This document shows, one piece after another, positions 48,796 through 59,430 of a stretch of 64,000 bases of DNA. A program made the translations under genes and the position numbers. The notes under the pieces were generated by a model. It did no database searches. It was not told the origin of the DNA and saw nothing but the letters and a program-made list of their open reading frames with translations. The stretch is from Azomonas agilis. Its GTDB lineage: Bacteria > Pseudomonadota > Gammaproteobacteria > Pseudomonadales > Pseudomonadaceae. The stretch covers positions 1 to 64,000 of the forward strand of contig NZ_VLKG01000013.1 in the NCBI RefSeq assembly GCF_007830255.1, read 5' to 3'. The first letter of the stretch is position 1; each line of letters opens with the position of its first letter.

Positions 48796-51081
48796 ATGCT
48801 CAACACACTGCGTAAGATTGTTCAGGAAGTTAACACCGCTAAGGATTTAAAGTCCGCGCTGGGCATTATCGTACAGCGGGTTAAAGAAGCCATGGGCAGT
48901 CAGGTGTGCTCCGTATATTTGTTGGACGTACATACCCATCGTTTCGTGCTAATGGCCACCGAAGGGTTGAATAAAAAAGCCATCGGTAAAGTGAGCATGG
49001 CCCATAACGAAGGCTTAGTGGGCTTGGTAGGTTCGCGGGAGGAGCCCCTAAATCTGGAGCGTGCCAGTGAGCATCCGCGCTATCTGTACTTTGCTGAAAC
49101 CGGTGAGGAGCGTTATGCCTCATTCTTAGGGGCTCCTATTATTCACCACCGGCGGTTGCTGGGGGTTTTGGTGGTACAGCAAAAAGAGCGCCGTCAGTTT
49201 GACGAGGGGGAGGAGGCCTTTTTGGTCACCATCAGCGCTCAATTGGCGGGTGTGATTGCCCATGCTGAGGCAACCGGCTCCATCACAGGCTTGGGTCGTC
49301 ATAAAGGCATGCGAGATACACGCTTTACGGGGATTGCTGGAGCCCCCGGTATTGCTATTGGCAAAGCTGTCGTTGTGTTGCCGCTGGCTGATTTAGATGT
49401 AGTACCAGAAAAAAACCTGCGTAAGGATGAGATTACCCGTGAGCTGGAGTTATTTGAGGCGGCCCTAGACTCGGTGCGGGCGGATATGCGCTCGCTTTCC
49501 AGCAGGCTAGCAGGACAGATGCGTCGTGAAGAACGAGCCCTGTTTGATGTATACCTGATGATGCTGGACGAGTCGGCCCTAGGGGGTGAAGTCACACGAG
49601 TGATACGCAGCGGGCAATGGGCTCAGGGCGCGTTACGGAAAGTGGTTAGTGAGCATGTACAGCGTTTTGAGTTGATGGACGATGCCTATTTGCGTGAGCG
49701 CGCCTCCGATGTGCGGGATATTGGCCGTCGCCTGCTGGCCTACTTGCAACAAGCCCACCAACAAACTCGGGTGTATAAAGATCAGACGATTTTAGTCAGC
49801 GAGGAGCTCTCACCCGCCATGTTGGGTGAAGTGCCCGAGGGTAAATTAGCCGGACTGGTGTCGGTGCAAGGCTCAGGCAACTCCCATGTGGCGATTTTAG
49901 CGCGTGCGATGGGCGTTCCCACTGTCACCGGCGCTTTGGATTTACCCTATGCCAAGCTGGATGGCTTCGAGCTGATCGTAGATGGCTATCGGGGCGAGGT
50001 GATTACCAACCCGGGATTGACCTTGCGCAAGCAATACATGGAGTTGGTGGAAGAGGATCGTCAGTTGGCTCAAGGCTTGAGCCAGTTGCGTGAGCTACCC
50101 TGCGAAACTACGGATGGACACCGTATTGATCTTTGGGTCAACACAGCACTCTTAGCAGATGTAAAGCGCGCCCTAGATCGAGGGGCCGAAGGAGTTGGGC
50201 TCTACCGCACTGAAGTGCCCTTTATGATGCGTGATCGCTTTCCCAGTGAAAAAGAGCAATTAGCCATCTATCGAGAACACTTACAGGCGTTTCATCCGCA
50301 GCCTGTGACCATGCGTACCTTGGATATTGGTGGCGATAAAACCCTGTCTTACTTCCCGATTAAGGAAGAAAACCCATTTTTAGGGTGGCGGGGTATTAGG
50401 GTGACTTTAGATCATCCGGAGATTTTTTTAGTACAGGTGCGGGCCATGATTAAAGCCAGCGAACACCTGAATAATTTGCGTATCCTGCTGCCTATGATTT
50501 CTGGGCCTCAAGAATTAGAAGAGGCGTTGCGTTTGATCCACCGAGCTTGGGCTGAGGTGCGCGAAGAAGGCTGTGATGTCCCCATGCCGCCCGTAGGAGT
50601 GATGATTGAAGTGCCCGCCGCCGTGTATTTAGTGCGTGAGTTGTCGCGCCAGGCGGACTTTTTATCGGTGGGCTCCAACGATTTAACTCAGTATTTGTTG
50701 GCCGTAGATCGGAATAATCCACGGGTTGCACCTCTGTATGACTATCTGCATCCTGCGGTATTAGCCGCCTTGCAAACGGTGGTGAACGGAGCCCATGCAG
50801 AAGGCAAACCTGTGAGCATTTGCGGTGAAATGGCCGGAGATCCTGCTGCGGCTTTGCTACTGCTGGCGATGGGTTTTGACAGTTTATCTATGAACGCCAC
50901 CAACTTACCCAAAGTGAAATGGCTGCTACGGCAAATCAGTCTGCAGGATGCGCGAGAGTTATTGGCACGTGTGATTCGTATTGATAATCCCCAAGTGATC
51001 CGTAGTACTTTGCAACTGAAGTTACGTCATTTTGGTCTCAATCGGCTGGTAAACCCGATGGTTGCCGCCTTAAAAGGCTAA
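48796..51081 (+). CDS. ptsP: PTS-Ntr enzyme I (PtsP)
   Basis: PtsP autophosphorylates from PEP and feeds the nitrogen-related phosphotransfer chain NPr to EIIA-Ntr. The 761 residues contain an N-terminal GAF domain (about 1-160). The HPr-binding region comes next, then the phosphohistidine domain with active-site His364 (GSGNSHVAILARAMGVPTVT) and the PEP-binding TIM barrel (GLYRTEVPFMMRDRFPSEKE, RTLDIGGDKTL, SVGSNDLTQYLLAVDRNNPR, SICGEMAG). The ATG at 48796 has GGAG five bases upstream; an in-frame TTG at 48775 overlaps rppH. The partners are not in the window. Confidence 0.96.
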   Translation: MLNTLRKIVQEVNTAKDLKSALGIIVQRVKEAMGSQVCSVYLLDVHTHRFVLMATEGLNKKAIGKVSMAHNEGLVGLVGSREEPLNLERASEHPRYLYFAETGEERYASFLGAPIIHHRRLLGVLVVQQKERRQFDEGEEAFLVTISAQLAGVIAHAEATGSITGLGRHKGMRDTRFTGIAGAPGIAIGKAVVVLPLADLDVVPEKNLRKDEITRELELFEAALDSVRADMRSLSSRLAGQMRREERALFDVYLMMLDESALGGEVTRVIRSGQWAQGALRKVVSEHVQRFELMDDAYLRERASDVRDIGRRLLAYLQQAHQQTRVYKDQTILVSEELSPAMLGEVPEGKLAGLVSVQGSGNSHVAILARAMGVPTVTGALDLPYAKLDGFELIVDGYRGEVITNPGLTLRKQYMELVEEDRQLAQGLSQLRELPCETTDGHRIDLWVNTALLADVKRALDRGAEGVGLYRTEVPFMMRDRFPSEKEQLAIYREHLQAFHPQPVTMRTLDIGGDKTLSYFPIKEENPFLGWRGIRVTLDHPEIFLVQVRAMIKASEHLNNLRILLPMISGPQELEEALRLIHRAWAEVREEGCDVPMPPVGVMIEVPAAVYLVRELSRQADFLSVGSNDLTQYLLAVDRNNPRVAPLYDYLHPAVLAALQTVVNGAHAEGKPVSICGEMAGDPAAALLLLAMGFDSLSMNATNLPKVKWLLRQISLQDARELLARVIRIDNPQVIRSTLQLKLRHFGLNRLVNPMVAALKG

Positions 51082-51130
51082 CCGATGGCCATGCGTATTG
51101 CGTGTTAGCTCAATGATTTGGGGATAGTGT

Positions 51131-51913
51131 ATGGAGTTTGTGCTCTATCTGCTGCTAGGAGGACTAGCAGGAGTGTTGGCCGGATTATTTGGTATTGGCG
51201 GTGGGATTGTAATTGTGCCAGTGCTGGTGCTCAGTTTTAGCGCCCAAGGCTTTGATCCCTGCGTGTTGACTCATATGGCGGTAGGTACTTCCTTAGCCAG
51301 CATTGTATTCACTTCGATTAACTCCATTTTGACCCACCACCGTAAAGGGGCTGTGCATTGGCCTGTGGCTCTATGGATAAGTGTGGGTATTGTATTCGGA
51401 GTTTGGTTAGGGAGCTTAACCGCTGCCGCCATTCAAGGCCCGATGCTGCAAAAAATTATTGGAATATTTGCCTTGCTGGTTGCGGCCCAAATGGCTTGGG
51501 ATATTCAACCCAAAGCCAGTTTGGGGATACCTAGCCCTCCTACTTTAGGCATTGTGGGTGTGGTTATTGGTTGGGCTTCTGCCATCTTTGGGATTGGCGG
51601 CGGTTCTTTGACCGTGCCTTACTTGGTGTGGCGTAGCTTCCCTATACAACAGGCGGTGGCGACAGCCTCGGCCTGTGGTTTTCCCATTGCTTTGGGTGGA
51701 GCCATGAGTTTTATCGGGATCGGTTGGTCAGAAGCCCAATTACCGCCGTTAAGTCTCGGTTTTGTGTACCTACCCGCTTTAGTTGGGATTGCCCTAACCA
51801 GCATGTATTGTGCGCGACTGGGGGCTAACCTAGCTCATCGTCTGCCGCCACGCCTGCTTAAGCGTTTGTTTGCAGCACTCTTGGCCTCGGTGGGGCTTTA
51901 TTTTTTGATTTAA
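51131..51913 (+). CDS. TSUP-family (TauE/SafE) permease
   Basis: This 260-residue inner-membrane protein has two homologous halves, each starting with a glycine-rich motif (GLFGIGGGIVIVPVL and AIFGIGGGSLTVPYL), the hallmark of the sulfite-exporter TauE/SafE family. About eight helices are predicted. Members move sulfite, sulfoacetate or other small anions. The same gene lies between ptsP and lgt in Pseudomonas, where its substrate is unknown, so its position does not tie it to the sulfur genes upstream. Confidence 0.9.
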   Translation: MEFVLYLLLGGLAGVLAGLFGIGGGIVIVPVLVLSFSAQGFDPCVLTHMAVGTSLASIVFTSINSILTHHRKGAVHWPVALWISVGIVFGVWLGSLTAAAIQGPMLQKIIGIFALLVAAQMAWDIQPKASLGIPSPPTLGIVGVVIGWASAIFGIGGGSLTVPYLVWRSFPIQQAVATASACGFPIALGGAMSFIGIGWSEAQLPPLSLGFVYLPALVGIALTSMYCARLGANLAHRLPPRLLKRLFAALLASVGLYFLI

Positions 51914-51922
51914 GGAGCATTC

Positions 51923-52726
51923 ATGCTGGCCTATCCCCATATTGACCCTGTGGTGTTTTCCCTAGGGCCACTGCAAGTACACTGGTACGGCTTGATGTAT
52001 CTGATTGGCATCGGCGGTGGTTGGTGGCTGGCTGCACAGCGTGTTCGGGCGTTTGATCCAAACTGGACACGGGAAACACTATCAGACTTGATCTTTTGGA
52101 TTGCCCTAGGGGTGATTGTCGGAGGACGACTGGGCTATGTGTTGTTCTACGATTTGGAGGCTTATTGGCACGATCCCAGTCTGATTTTGCAGATTTGGCG
52201 CGGGGGAATGTCCTTCCACGGTGGTTTTATTGGCGTGATGCTGTGTTGCTGGTTTTTTGCCCGCCGTCATGGCAAAAAATTCTTTGAACTGATGGATTTT
52301 ATTGCCCCCTTAGTGCCGCTCGGTTTGGGTGCGGGACGTATTGGCAACTTTATCAATGCCGAACTCTGGGGTAAGCCTACCGATGTGCCTTGGGCAATGA
52401 TTTTCCCCACCGACCCTGCCCAGTTAGCGCGCCATCCGTCGCAGTTGTATCAGTTTGCCTTAGAGGGCGTGGCACTCTTTATCATCCTATGGGTATTTTC
52501 CCGTAAGCCTCGTCCGATGATGGCTGTTTCGGGGATGTTTGCCCTCTGGTACGGCGTATTCCGCTTCCTCGTCGAGTTTGTGCGTATGCCTGATCCGCAA
52601 CTTGGCTATTTGGCTTGGGGTTGGGTCACTATGGGGCAGATTCTGTGTTTACCGATGATTTTAGGCGGATTGCTTCTATTAGCCTTTGCCTATCGTGAGC
52701 CCTTAATGCAAAGGTTTCGTCCATGA
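51923..52726 (+). CDS. lgt: Prolipoprotein diacylglyceryl transferase
   Basis: Lgt adds diacylglycerol to the lipobox cysteine of prolipoproteins in the inner membrane. The 267 residues have about seven helices, the essential HGGFIGV segment ([12 protein letters not shown]) and the signature [36 protein letters not shown] follows. Its TGA overlaps the thyA ATG by four bases (ATGA), the conserved lgt-thyA pairing. Confidence 0.97.
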   Translation: MLAYPHIDPVVFSLGPLQVHWYGLMYLIGIGGGWWLAAQRVRAFDPNWTRETLSDLIFWIALGVIVGGRLGYVLFYDLEAYWHDPSLILQIWRGGMSFHGGFIGVMLCCWFFARRHGKKFFELMDFIAPLVPLGLGAGRIGNFINAELWGKPTDVPWAMIFPTDPAQLARHPSQLYQFALEGVALFIILWVFSRKPRPMMAVSGMFALWYGVFRFLVEFVRMPDPQLGYLAWGWVTMGQILCLPMILGGLLLLAFAYREPLMQRFRP

Positions 52727-53517
52727 AAGCTTATTTAGACCTGATGCGCCTAGTACGAGAGCAGGGCACCTATAAGTCAGACCGCACAGGAACCGGAACC
52801 TACAGTGTTTTTGGGCATCAGATGCGCTTTGATCTGGCCCAAGGCTTTCCGCTGGTGACCACTAAAAAGTGTCACCTAAAGTCCATCATCCATGAGCTGC
52901 TGTGGTTTCTGAAGGGCGATACTAACGTGCGCTATCTTCAAGAGCAGGGCGTGCGCATTTGGGATGAGTGGGCGGATGAGCAGGGTAATTTAGGGCCGGT
53001 CTACGGTTATCAATGGCGCAGTTGGCCTGCCCCTAATGGGGAGTCCATCGACCAAATCAGCAAGCTGTTGCACATGCTGCGCCATACGCCCGACAGCCGC
53101 CGCTTGATCGTTTCAGCGTGGAATCCGGCGCAAGTGGATGAGATGGCTTTGCCGCCTTGCCACGCCTTGTTCCAGTTTTATGTGGCTGAAGGGCGTTTGT
53201 CGTGCCAGCTCTATCAGCGTTCGGCGGATATATTTTTGGGCGTGCCCTTTAATATTGCCAGCTATGCACTTTTGACCTTGATGGTGGCTCAGGTGACGGG
53301 CTTACAACCCGGCGACTTTGTGTGGACGGGCGGTGACTGTCATCTGTATGCCAACCATTTGGAGCAGGCAGATATACAGTTAGCGCGGGAGCCTTATCCC
53401 TTACCACAGATGCGTTTAAATTCTGCAGTAGCGGATTTATTTGCTTTCCGTTTTGAGGATTTTGAACTGCTCAACTATCAAGCTCATCCCCACATTAAGG
53501 CGGATGTAGCGGTGTGA
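52723..53517 (+). CDS. thyA: Thymidylate synthase
   Basis: This enzyme methylates dUMP to dTMP with methylenetetrahydrofolate. The 264 residues equal the length of E. coli ThyA. The catalytic Cys146 is in [12 protein letters not shown]. The phosphate-binding arginines are in [13 protein letters not shown] and [12 protein letters not shown], and [17 protein letters not shown] is present. It is translationally coupled to lgt. It converges with the AEC carrier gene, with four bases between stops. Confidence 0.98.
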   Translation: MKAYLDLMRLVREQGTYKSDRTGTGTYSVFGHQMRFDLAQGFPLVTTKKCHLKSIIHELLWFLKGDTNVRYLQEQGVRIWDEWADEQGNLGPVYGYQWRSWPAPNGESIDQISKLLHMLRHTPDSRRLIVSAWNPAQVDEMALPPCHALFQFYVAEGRLSCQLYQRSADIFLGVPFNIASYALLTLMVAQVTGLQPGDFVWTGGDCHLYANHLEQADIQLAREPYPLPQMRLNSAVADLFAFRFEDFELLNYQAHPHIKADVAV

Positions 53518-53521
53518 TGGA

Positions 53522-54424
53522 TTAGCCTAGCAACTGAAGCACTAGCGGTAGACTCATCGCAGCCAATAGGGTTTGTAGGGCGATCAAATTAGCCATCAGG
53601 GTACTGTCGCCCTTAAGCTGATGGGTGAGGGTGTAGGCTGTTGGGGCTGTAGGTAGGGAAAAAAACAGCACCAACAGGTTGCGCTCTAAGGGCGGTAGCT
53701 GCAAAGCAAGAGATACCGCCAGCGCAATGACAGGCATTAGCAGTAAACGCAGGCTGCTGTTCCACACCAAAGCAGAACCCGCTAGATGCTTGCCTTTAAG
53801 TTGCAACGCCGCTCCCACACAGAGCAATCCCAAGGGCAAGCTGGCCGAGGCTAATAAAGAAACCAAGCGATCTGCTCCCCAGGGTAAACCTAGGCCTGAG
53901 AGGTTAATCGAGGCTCCTGCCACGCAGGCTAAGATCAGCGGGTTTTTGATCAGAGCTAACAAGGATTTACGGTTAAAACCTTGATCGCTGGTTAAGGCCC
54001 ATACTGAGAGCAAATTGGCACTGGGCACCAGCAAACCCAATATGACAGCGGCTAGGGCAAGTCCTTGAGGGCCGTACAAACTCCCAACGATGGCTAAGCC
54101 CAAATAGGTGTTAAAGCGCAGAATACCCTGTACCCAAACCCCGAAGCGTTGGGCAGGCCACCAGTATTTACGGCGAGCTACCAATAAACCGACCCAGGCT
54201 AACCCTAGTGTCAGGAATACACCCGCAGCCAGAAGCGGTAGTTGAGGGTTATCCAGTGGGGCAGTGGCCAAGCTGTTCAGCAGCAGCGCAGGGAAGAGCA
54301 CGAAGTAATTTAAGCGTTCTGCTCCGGGCCAAAAATCGGGGTTAAGAAAATGGGTACGGCGCAGCAACTGTCCCGCTAGAATCAGCGCAAATAAAGGCCA
54401 GAGGGCATACCAGAGTGTCAGCAT
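53522..54424 (-). CDS. AEC-family (auxin efflux carrier-like) permease
   Basis: This 300-residue membrane protein has about ten helices in two five-helix halves. The N-terminal segment is LWYALWPLFALILAGQLLRR, with RLNYFVLFPALLLNSL and LRFNTYLGLAIVGSLYGPQGLAL. The C-terminal half has LPLGLLCVGAALQLKGKHL and FFSLPTAPTAYTLTHQLKGD, typical of bacterial AEC proteins such as MdcF or YfdV. Substrates vary (malonate and other carboxylates) and cannot be inferred here. Confidence 0.88.
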   Translation of the reverse strand: MLTLWYALWPLFALILAGQLLRRTHFLNPDFWPGAERLNYFVLFPALLLNSLATAPLDNPQLPLLAAGVFLTLGLAWVGLLVARRKYWWPAQRFGVWVQGILRFNTYLGLAIVGSLYGPQGLALAAVILGLLVPSANLLSVWALTSDQGFNRKSLLALIKNPLILACVAGASINLSGLGLPWGADRLVSLLASASLPLGLLCVGAALQLKGKHLAGSALVWNSSLRLLLMPVIALAVSLALQLPPLERNLLVLFFSLPTAPTAYTLTHQLKGDSTLMANLIALQTLLAAMSLPLVLQLLG

Positions 54425-54494
54425 TAGCGCCGTCCTTATTGACTCCCCGTCCTCTGTAGTAACTCAGAAGAGGTGGGTTAGCTCAGTAGACCCA

Positions 54495-54892
54495 TTAAGC
54501 ACCGGGAATAGCACGGGTACGCCCGGCATCGTCAATGGCAACGAATACAAAAATACTCTCAGTGACCTTGCGTAGCACCTGTGTGATGAGGTTTTCTTTC
54601 CACACTTCCACCAACTACGCACCGAGGTACGGCTGATTTCTAAGGGTTGGGTATAAAAACACAACTGGCTACCTACTTCGACGGGCATCATAAAGGCCAT
54701 ACGGTCGATGGAGACGGTGGCAACCTGTCCTACGGCTAAGCGACAGGCCATAGCCGTGCCTGCTAGATCCATTTGGGATACTAGCCAGCCCCCGTAAACG
54801 TTACCAAAGCCATTGGTTTCCCGAGGTAAGGCCGTAATGCGTAAAGTCAGAATACCCTGTGGTTCGGGTGCATCCTGTTCGTAGTGGTTCAT
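54495..54892 (-). pseudogene. YciA-like acyl-CoA thioesterase, single-base frameshift
   Basis: The first 90 or so residues (LTLRITALPRETNGFGNVYG, GWLVSQMDLAGTAMACRLA) are a hotdog-fold acyl-CoA thioesterase of the YciA type. After TSVR the frame breaks at 54612-54616 and reads into unrelated sequence ending at 54464. Shifting frame restores EVWKENLITQVLRKVTESIF, then VFVAIDDAGRTRAIPGA and a TAA at 54495-54497, as the family expects. The span is 398 bases, one short of 133 codons, so a single base is missing. A pseudogene, recent mutation or sequence error are all possible. Confidence 0.85.
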
Positions 54893-55045
54893 GACGATGA
54901 TTGTGACTCAATTGTTTTTTTTGTGGTAAAGAAGCAAGCACACGAGAAAGCCGCAATATTCGAGTATAGCGGCCTCCTTAAGACAACAAGCAGGGCATAG
55001 TGTCGCTGAAATTTTAAAAAATTTAGATAAGTTCTCGTTCAGTGC

Positions 55046-56419
55046 CTAAAAAAAAGTCAGACCTGCCTGAAACAAGCGCTCTACCTCATGAATACTGTGT
55101 TTGTCGATCAGAAACAAAATCACATGATCGCCGGAGGCAATCCGCAAATCATCCTGAGCAATCAGTACTTCCTCTTCACGCACAATGGCTCCGATGGTGG
55201 TGCCGCTGGGTAGAGAAATTTCTTTGATGGTACGGCCCACCACTTTGCTGGAGCTTTTGTCGCCGTGGGCTACAATCTCAATGGCTTCAGCCGCCCCTCG
55301 GCGCAGGGAGTGGGCACTGACAATGTCGCCTCGACGCACATGAGTCAGTAAAGAGCCGATAGTGGCCAGTTGGGGACTGATGGCCACGTCTATTTCGCCA
55401 GACTGCACTAAATCCACATAGGCTGTATTGTTAATCAGGCTCATCACCTTGCGTGCGCCCAAACGTTTGGCCAACAGCGAGGACATGATGTTGGCCTCAT
55501 CGTCGTTAGTGAGGGCTAAGAAAATATCGGCTTCGTTGATGTTTTCTTCGAGTAATAAATCCCGGTCTGAGGCATTGCCCTGTAGCACGATACTGTTGTC
55601 CAGTGTGTCGGACAGATAGCGGCAACGGTTTGGGTTAGTTTCGATGATTTTGACTTGATAGCGACTCTCAATGGCTTCTGCCAAGCGCTCACCAATATGC
55701 CCACCCCCAGCAATGATGATGCGTTTATAGGTGTCCTCTAAGCGCCGCAGCTCGCTCATTACCGCTCGAATGTGGGCTTTAGCGGCGATGAAAAACACTT
55801 CGTCATCGGCCTCAATCACCGTATCGCCCTTAGGAATGATGGGGCGATCCCGGCGGAAAATGGCGGCTACTCGTGCTTCAATATTAGGCATGTGCTCGCG
55901 GATCTGGCGTAGCTCTTGACCCACTAAAGGGCCACCGTAATAAGCCTTAACCGCAACGAGCTGTACTTTACCTTGGGCAAAGTCGATCACCTGCAAAGCA
56001 CCGGGGCACTCGATCAGGCGCTTAATATAGTTGGTGACCACTTGCTCAGGGCTAATCAGTACATCAATAGGAATGGCTTCGTTATTGAACAGGTCGGAGC
56101 GCACCAGATAAGCTGCTTCGCGCACTCGGGCGATTTTGGTCGGTGTGTGAAACAGGGTAAAGGCGATTTGGCAAGCAATCATATTGGTTTCGTCGCTGCT
56201 GGTAACGGCGACCAACATATCGGCATCATCGGCTCCCGCTTGGCGCAAGACGGTGGGGAAGGAGCCGCGTCCAACAATGGTTCGGATATCTAGCCGATCC
56301 CCAATTGAGCGCAAACGGTCGGCATCGGTGTCAATCACGGTGATGTCGTTGGCTTCACCGGCCAAATGCTCTGCAAGGGTTCCCCCCACTTGGCCTGCGC
56401 CCAATATGATGATCTTCAC
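55046..56419 (-). CDS. trkA: Trk potassium uptake regulator TrkA
   Basis: This peripheral NAD(H)-binding subunit gates the TrkH/TrkG potassium channel. The 457 residues contain two RCK units, each with a Rossmann motif ([16 protein letters not shown] at 4-19 and [16 protein letters not shown] near 235) and a TrkA-C domain. It is last in the minus-strand def-fmt-rsmB-trkA block, overlapping rsmB by four bases. The membrane partner is not in the window. Confidence 0.97.
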   Translation of the reverse strand: MKIIILGAGQVGGTLAEHLAGEANDITVIDTDADRLRSIGDRLDIRTIVGRGSFPTVLRQAGADDADMLVAVTSSDETNMIACQIAFTLFHTPTKIARVREAAYLVRSDLFNNEAIPIDVLISPEQVVTNYIKRLIECPGALQVIDFAQGKVQLVAVKAYYGGPLVGQELRQIREHMPNIEARVAAIFRRDRPIIPKGDTVIEADDEVFFIAAKAHIRAVMSELRRLEDTYKRIIIAGGGHIGERLAEAIESRYQVKIIETNPNRCRYLSDTLDNSIVLQGNASDRDLLLEENINEADIFLALTNDDEANIMSSLLAKRLGARKVMSLINNTAYVDLVQSGEIDVAISPQLATIGSLLTHVRRGDIVSAHSLRRGAAEAIEIVAHGDKSSSKVVGRTIKEISLPSGTTIGAIVREEEVLIAQDDLRIASGDHVILFLIDKHSIHEVERLFQAGLTFF

Positions 56420-57744
56420 GACAGTTTCTCCTGAACACGCGGCTGAGCAGCTACTTTAAGCAGCTTTGCATAATAAAAACCATCATGGCCGTTTATTTGG
56501 GGAAATAGCTGTCGTCCTTGTGGCTGAGTTAGGCCACACTTAAGACCTAGATCCAACTCACGAGCACCTTGCATCCGAGCTAAAAAAGCCGCGATGACTT
56601 CTCGGTTTTCCGTTGGGAGTACCGAGCAGGTGGCATACAGCAGAATGCCGCCCACGGCCAAAGTGGGCCAGAGTGCGTCCAAGAGTTGCCCCTGTAATTC
56701 GGCCAATGCGCTGATGTCTTCAGGATGTCGGGTGAGTTTGATATCAGGATGGCGACGAATCACCCCGGTTGCCGAACAGGGGGCATCCAGCAAAATGCGC
56801 TGAAAGAGTTGACCATCCCACCACTGAGCTGTATTGCGGGCATCGGCGGCAATCAGTCGAGCGCTCAACTGAAGGCGATCTAGGTTCTCCTGTACTCGCT
56901 TTAAACGTGAGGCTTCTAAGTCGAGGGCTACCAGCTCAGCAATCTGAGGTTGGTATTCTAATAGATGGCAGGTTTTTCCCCCCGGAGCACAGCAAGCATC
57001 TAATACGCGCTGGCCGGGTTTGGGTTCTAACAGATGGGCGGCCAGTTGAGCGGCTTCGTCTTGAACACTGAGGTAGCCTTCGGCAAAACCGGGGAGTTGC
57101 TGGATATCGCAGGCGGCATCCAACTGTACGCCGTCACTGCTAAAGGTACAGGGTTGGGCGGCCAGTCCGGCTTGCTGTAGTTGGGCTAAGTAATCTTCGC
57201 GGCTAATGCGGCGTTGGTTGACACGCAACGTCATGGGTGGATGTTGGTTATTAGCCGCGCAGATTTCCTCCCAATGCTCTGGCCAGTGCGCTTTGAGGCT
57301 TTTTTGCAGCCAACGCGGGTGAGCGGTGCGAATCACCGGATCGTGCTCTAAGGTGGTCAGCAGTTCTTGGCCTTCGCGCTGAGCACGGCGCAGTACCGCA
57401 TTGATTAAGGCTTTGCCCCAAGATTTCTTCAGGGCATCAACACAGCCGACGGTATCGCTGAGGGCTGCATGGGCGGGGATTCGGGTATAGAAGAGTTGGT
57501 ATAAGCCGATCAGTAATAAGGCTTCTAGGTCTTTATCTGCCGCTTTAAAGGGCTTTTGCAGTAGTTTTTCCGCCAATCCGCTTAAGCGAGGTTGCCAACG
57601 GGCCGCACCGTAGGCCAGCTCTTGAGCCAAACCACGATCGCGGGGGGCAACGCGGTTTAGGTATTCAGGGAGCGTAGTACCTAGGGAGGCTTTGCCCAAC
57701 AATACCGGAGTTAAGGCTCTGGCAGCGGCTAAACGAGGATTCAC
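56416..57744 (-). CDS. rsmB: 16S rRNA (cytosine(967)-C5)-methyltransferase RsmB
   Basis: This 442-residue enzyme has an N-terminal NusB-like RNA-binding domain (about 1-140) and a C-terminal SAM domain. [17 protein letters not shown] is the SAM loop. [19 protein letters not shown] and [14 protein letters not shown] hold the two conserved cysteines of the m5C methyltransferase family. It overlaps fmt and trkA by four bases on either side. Confidence 0.97.
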   Translation of the reverse strand: MNPRLAAARALTPVLLGKASLGTTLPEYLNRVAPRDRGLAQELAYGAARWQPRLSGLAEKLLQKPFKAADKDLEALLLIGLYQLFYTRIPAHAALSDTVGCVDALKKSWGKALINAVLRRAQREGQELLTTLEHDPVIRTAHPRWLQKSLKAHWPEHWEEICAANNQHPPMTLRVNQRRISREDYLAQLQQAGLAAQPCTFSSDGVQLDAACDIQQLPGFAEGYLSVQDEAAQLAAHLLEPKPGQRVLDACCAPGGKTCHLLEYQPQIAELVALDLEASRLKRVQENLDRLQLSARLIAADARNTAQWWDGQLFQRILLDAPCSATGVIRRHPDIKLTRHPEDISALAELQGQLLDALWPTLAVGGILLYATCSVLPTENREVIAAFLARMQGARELDLGLKCGLTQPQGRQLFPQINGHDGFYYAKLLKVAAQPRVQEKLS

Positions 57745-58679
57745 AGGCCAAGCACTCCACCAGAGACAAAGAGTTCTCGGCGACTGTTGTACAGATCGGC
57801 AAAGGCTAAAGGCTTACCTCCGGGCAGTTGTACACGGGTAATTAATAAAGCTCCTTCGCCACAGGCAACGCTGAGCCCTTCTTTGGAGGCCGCTAAAATT
57901 TGTCCCGGCGCTCCGCTCCCAGTGGTGAGATGAGCCGCATGGACTTTGAGGGTTTCACCCTGCCACAGGGTATGGCTGATGAGTCTTGGGTAAAAGGCTC
58001 GAATCCGGCGCTCCAGCTCTAGGGCAGGGTGTGTCCAATCGAGGGTAGCTTCTTCTTTGTTAAGTTTGTGGGCGTAGGTGGCCAAGCTGTCTTGCTGAGG
58101 TTCTGGCTTGAGTGTTTCTAGGCTGTTCACCGTTTGTACCAAAGCCTGAGCACCCAATAGGGCTAAACGCTCGTGCAGACTGCCACCGGTATCTTCTGAA
58201 GTAATAGGGGTGGTGACTTTCAGCAGCATGGGGCCGGTATCCAGTCCAGCTTCCATCTGCATGACCGTTACTCCGGTTTCATAATCGCCTGCTTCAAGGG
58301 CGCGTTCAATCGGGGCTGCGCCGCGCCAACGGGGTAAGAGCGAGGCATGACTGTTAATACAACCTAACCGAGGAGTATCCAGCACCGCTTGAGGCAAAAT
58401 CAGCCCATAGGCCACTACAACCATTAAGTCTGGCTCTAGGGCGGCTAATTCCGTTTGTGCTTCTGGAGTACGCAGGGTTTTGGGTTGAAAAACCGGTATT
58501 CCATGCTGCTGGGCTAATTGTTTGACCGGGCTTGGTATTAATTTTTGGCCGCGTCCTGCGGGGCGATCCGGTTGGGTATATACACCGATAATAGTATGGG
58601 GTGTATCCAACAGCGCTTTGAGGTGTAACGCGGCAAACTCCGGCGTACCGGCAAAAATAAGACGCAAAGGCTGGGACAT
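57741..58679 (-). CDS. fmt: Methionyl-tRNA formyltransferase
   Basis: This enzyme formylates initiator Met-tRNA with 10-formyl-tetrahydrofolate. The 312 residues begin [20 protein letters not shown]. The catalytic core includes [20 protein letters not shown] (Asn, His) and [18 protein letters not shown] (Asp). The C-terminal tRNA-binding domain follows (residues about 205-312). It lies 68 bases after def, the usual pairing of formylation and deformylation. Confidence 0.98.
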   Translation of the reverse strand: MSQPLRLIFAGTPEFAALHLKALLDTPHTIIGVYTQPDRPAGRGQKLIPSPVKQLAQQHGIPVFQPKTLRTPEAQTELAALEPDLMVVVAYGLILPQAVLDTPRLGCINSHASLLPRWRGAAPIERALEAGDYETGVTVMQMEAGLDTGPMLLKVTTPITSEDTGGSLHERLALLGAQALVQTVNSLETLKPEPQQDSLATYAHKLNKEEATLDWTHPALELERRIRAFYPRLISHTLWQGETLKVHAAHLTTGSGAPGQILAASKEGLSVACGEGALLITRVQLPGGKPLAFADLYNSRRELFVSGGVLGL

Positions 58680-58747
58680 AACAAAGGCTCAGAAGAAAAC
58701 AGAGGGTAAGGGTGGATAAGATTGGCTATCCACCGGCGCGGGGCCGT

Positions 58748-59254
58748 TTAGGCTTGGTGCCGTTGCTGTTTTTCCAGCTTTTTACGGATGCGATCGCGTT
58801 TTAAGGTGGACAGATAATCCACAAACAGCTTGCCATTCAGATGGTCGCATTCGTGCTGGATGCAGACGGCCAAGAGTCCTTCGGCTTCTAACTCATAGGG
58901 AACACCCTGCCGATCTAAAGCGCGAATCCGTACCCGCTGCGGGCGGTTAACGTCATCATGAATACCCGGCACGGAGAGGCAGCCTTCTTGATAAGGGATT
59001 AGCTCATCGGTCAGAGGCTCGATTTCTGGGTTGATAAATACCCTAGGTTGGTCGTGTTCTTCCGATAGATCCATGACCACCACGCGCTGGTGCACATTGA
59101 CTTGAGTGGCAGCCAAGCCAATGCCTTTAGCGTGATACATAGTGTCAAACATATCATCAATCAGTTGTTGGGTCTGATCATTTACCTCAGCCACTGGCTG
59201 GGCCAAGGTGCGTAAACGTGGGTCAGGGAATTCCAAAATATTCAGTATGGCCAT
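58748..59254 (-). CDS. def: Peptide deformylase
   Basis: This metalloenzyme removes the N-formyl group from nascent proteins. The 168 residues carry the three family motifs: GIGLAATQ (44-51), EGCLSVPG with metal ligand Cys92, and QHECDHLNG with His134, Glu135 and His138. The start at 59254 ([16 protein letters not shown]) matches the family; an in-frame ATG five codons earlier is less likely. It diverges from the LysM gene tsaP. Confidence 0.97.
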   Translation of the reverse strand: MAILNILEFPDPRLRTLAQPVAEVNDQTQQLIDDMFDTMYHAKGIGLAATQVNVHQRVVVMDLSEEHDQPRVFINPEIEPLTDELIPYQEGCLSVPGIHDDVNRPQRVRIRALDRQGVPYELEAEGLLAVCIQHECDHLNGKLFVDYLSTLKRDRIRKKLEKQQRHQA

Positions 59255-59430
59255 GGTGTAGTGACGCACAATAAATAGGGTGAACCGGCTCGAAATCCAC
59301 TGCTAAGATCGCGGCTGGTTTGCACAGCGCTCATCAAGGATGGGGGCTGTGGGAGCCTCTTCTTCAAAGGGTAGCTACCGGCATTCAGGAGTGCATAGTG
59401 TTGCTTCATATCATAAAGGGATTCTGTTCA

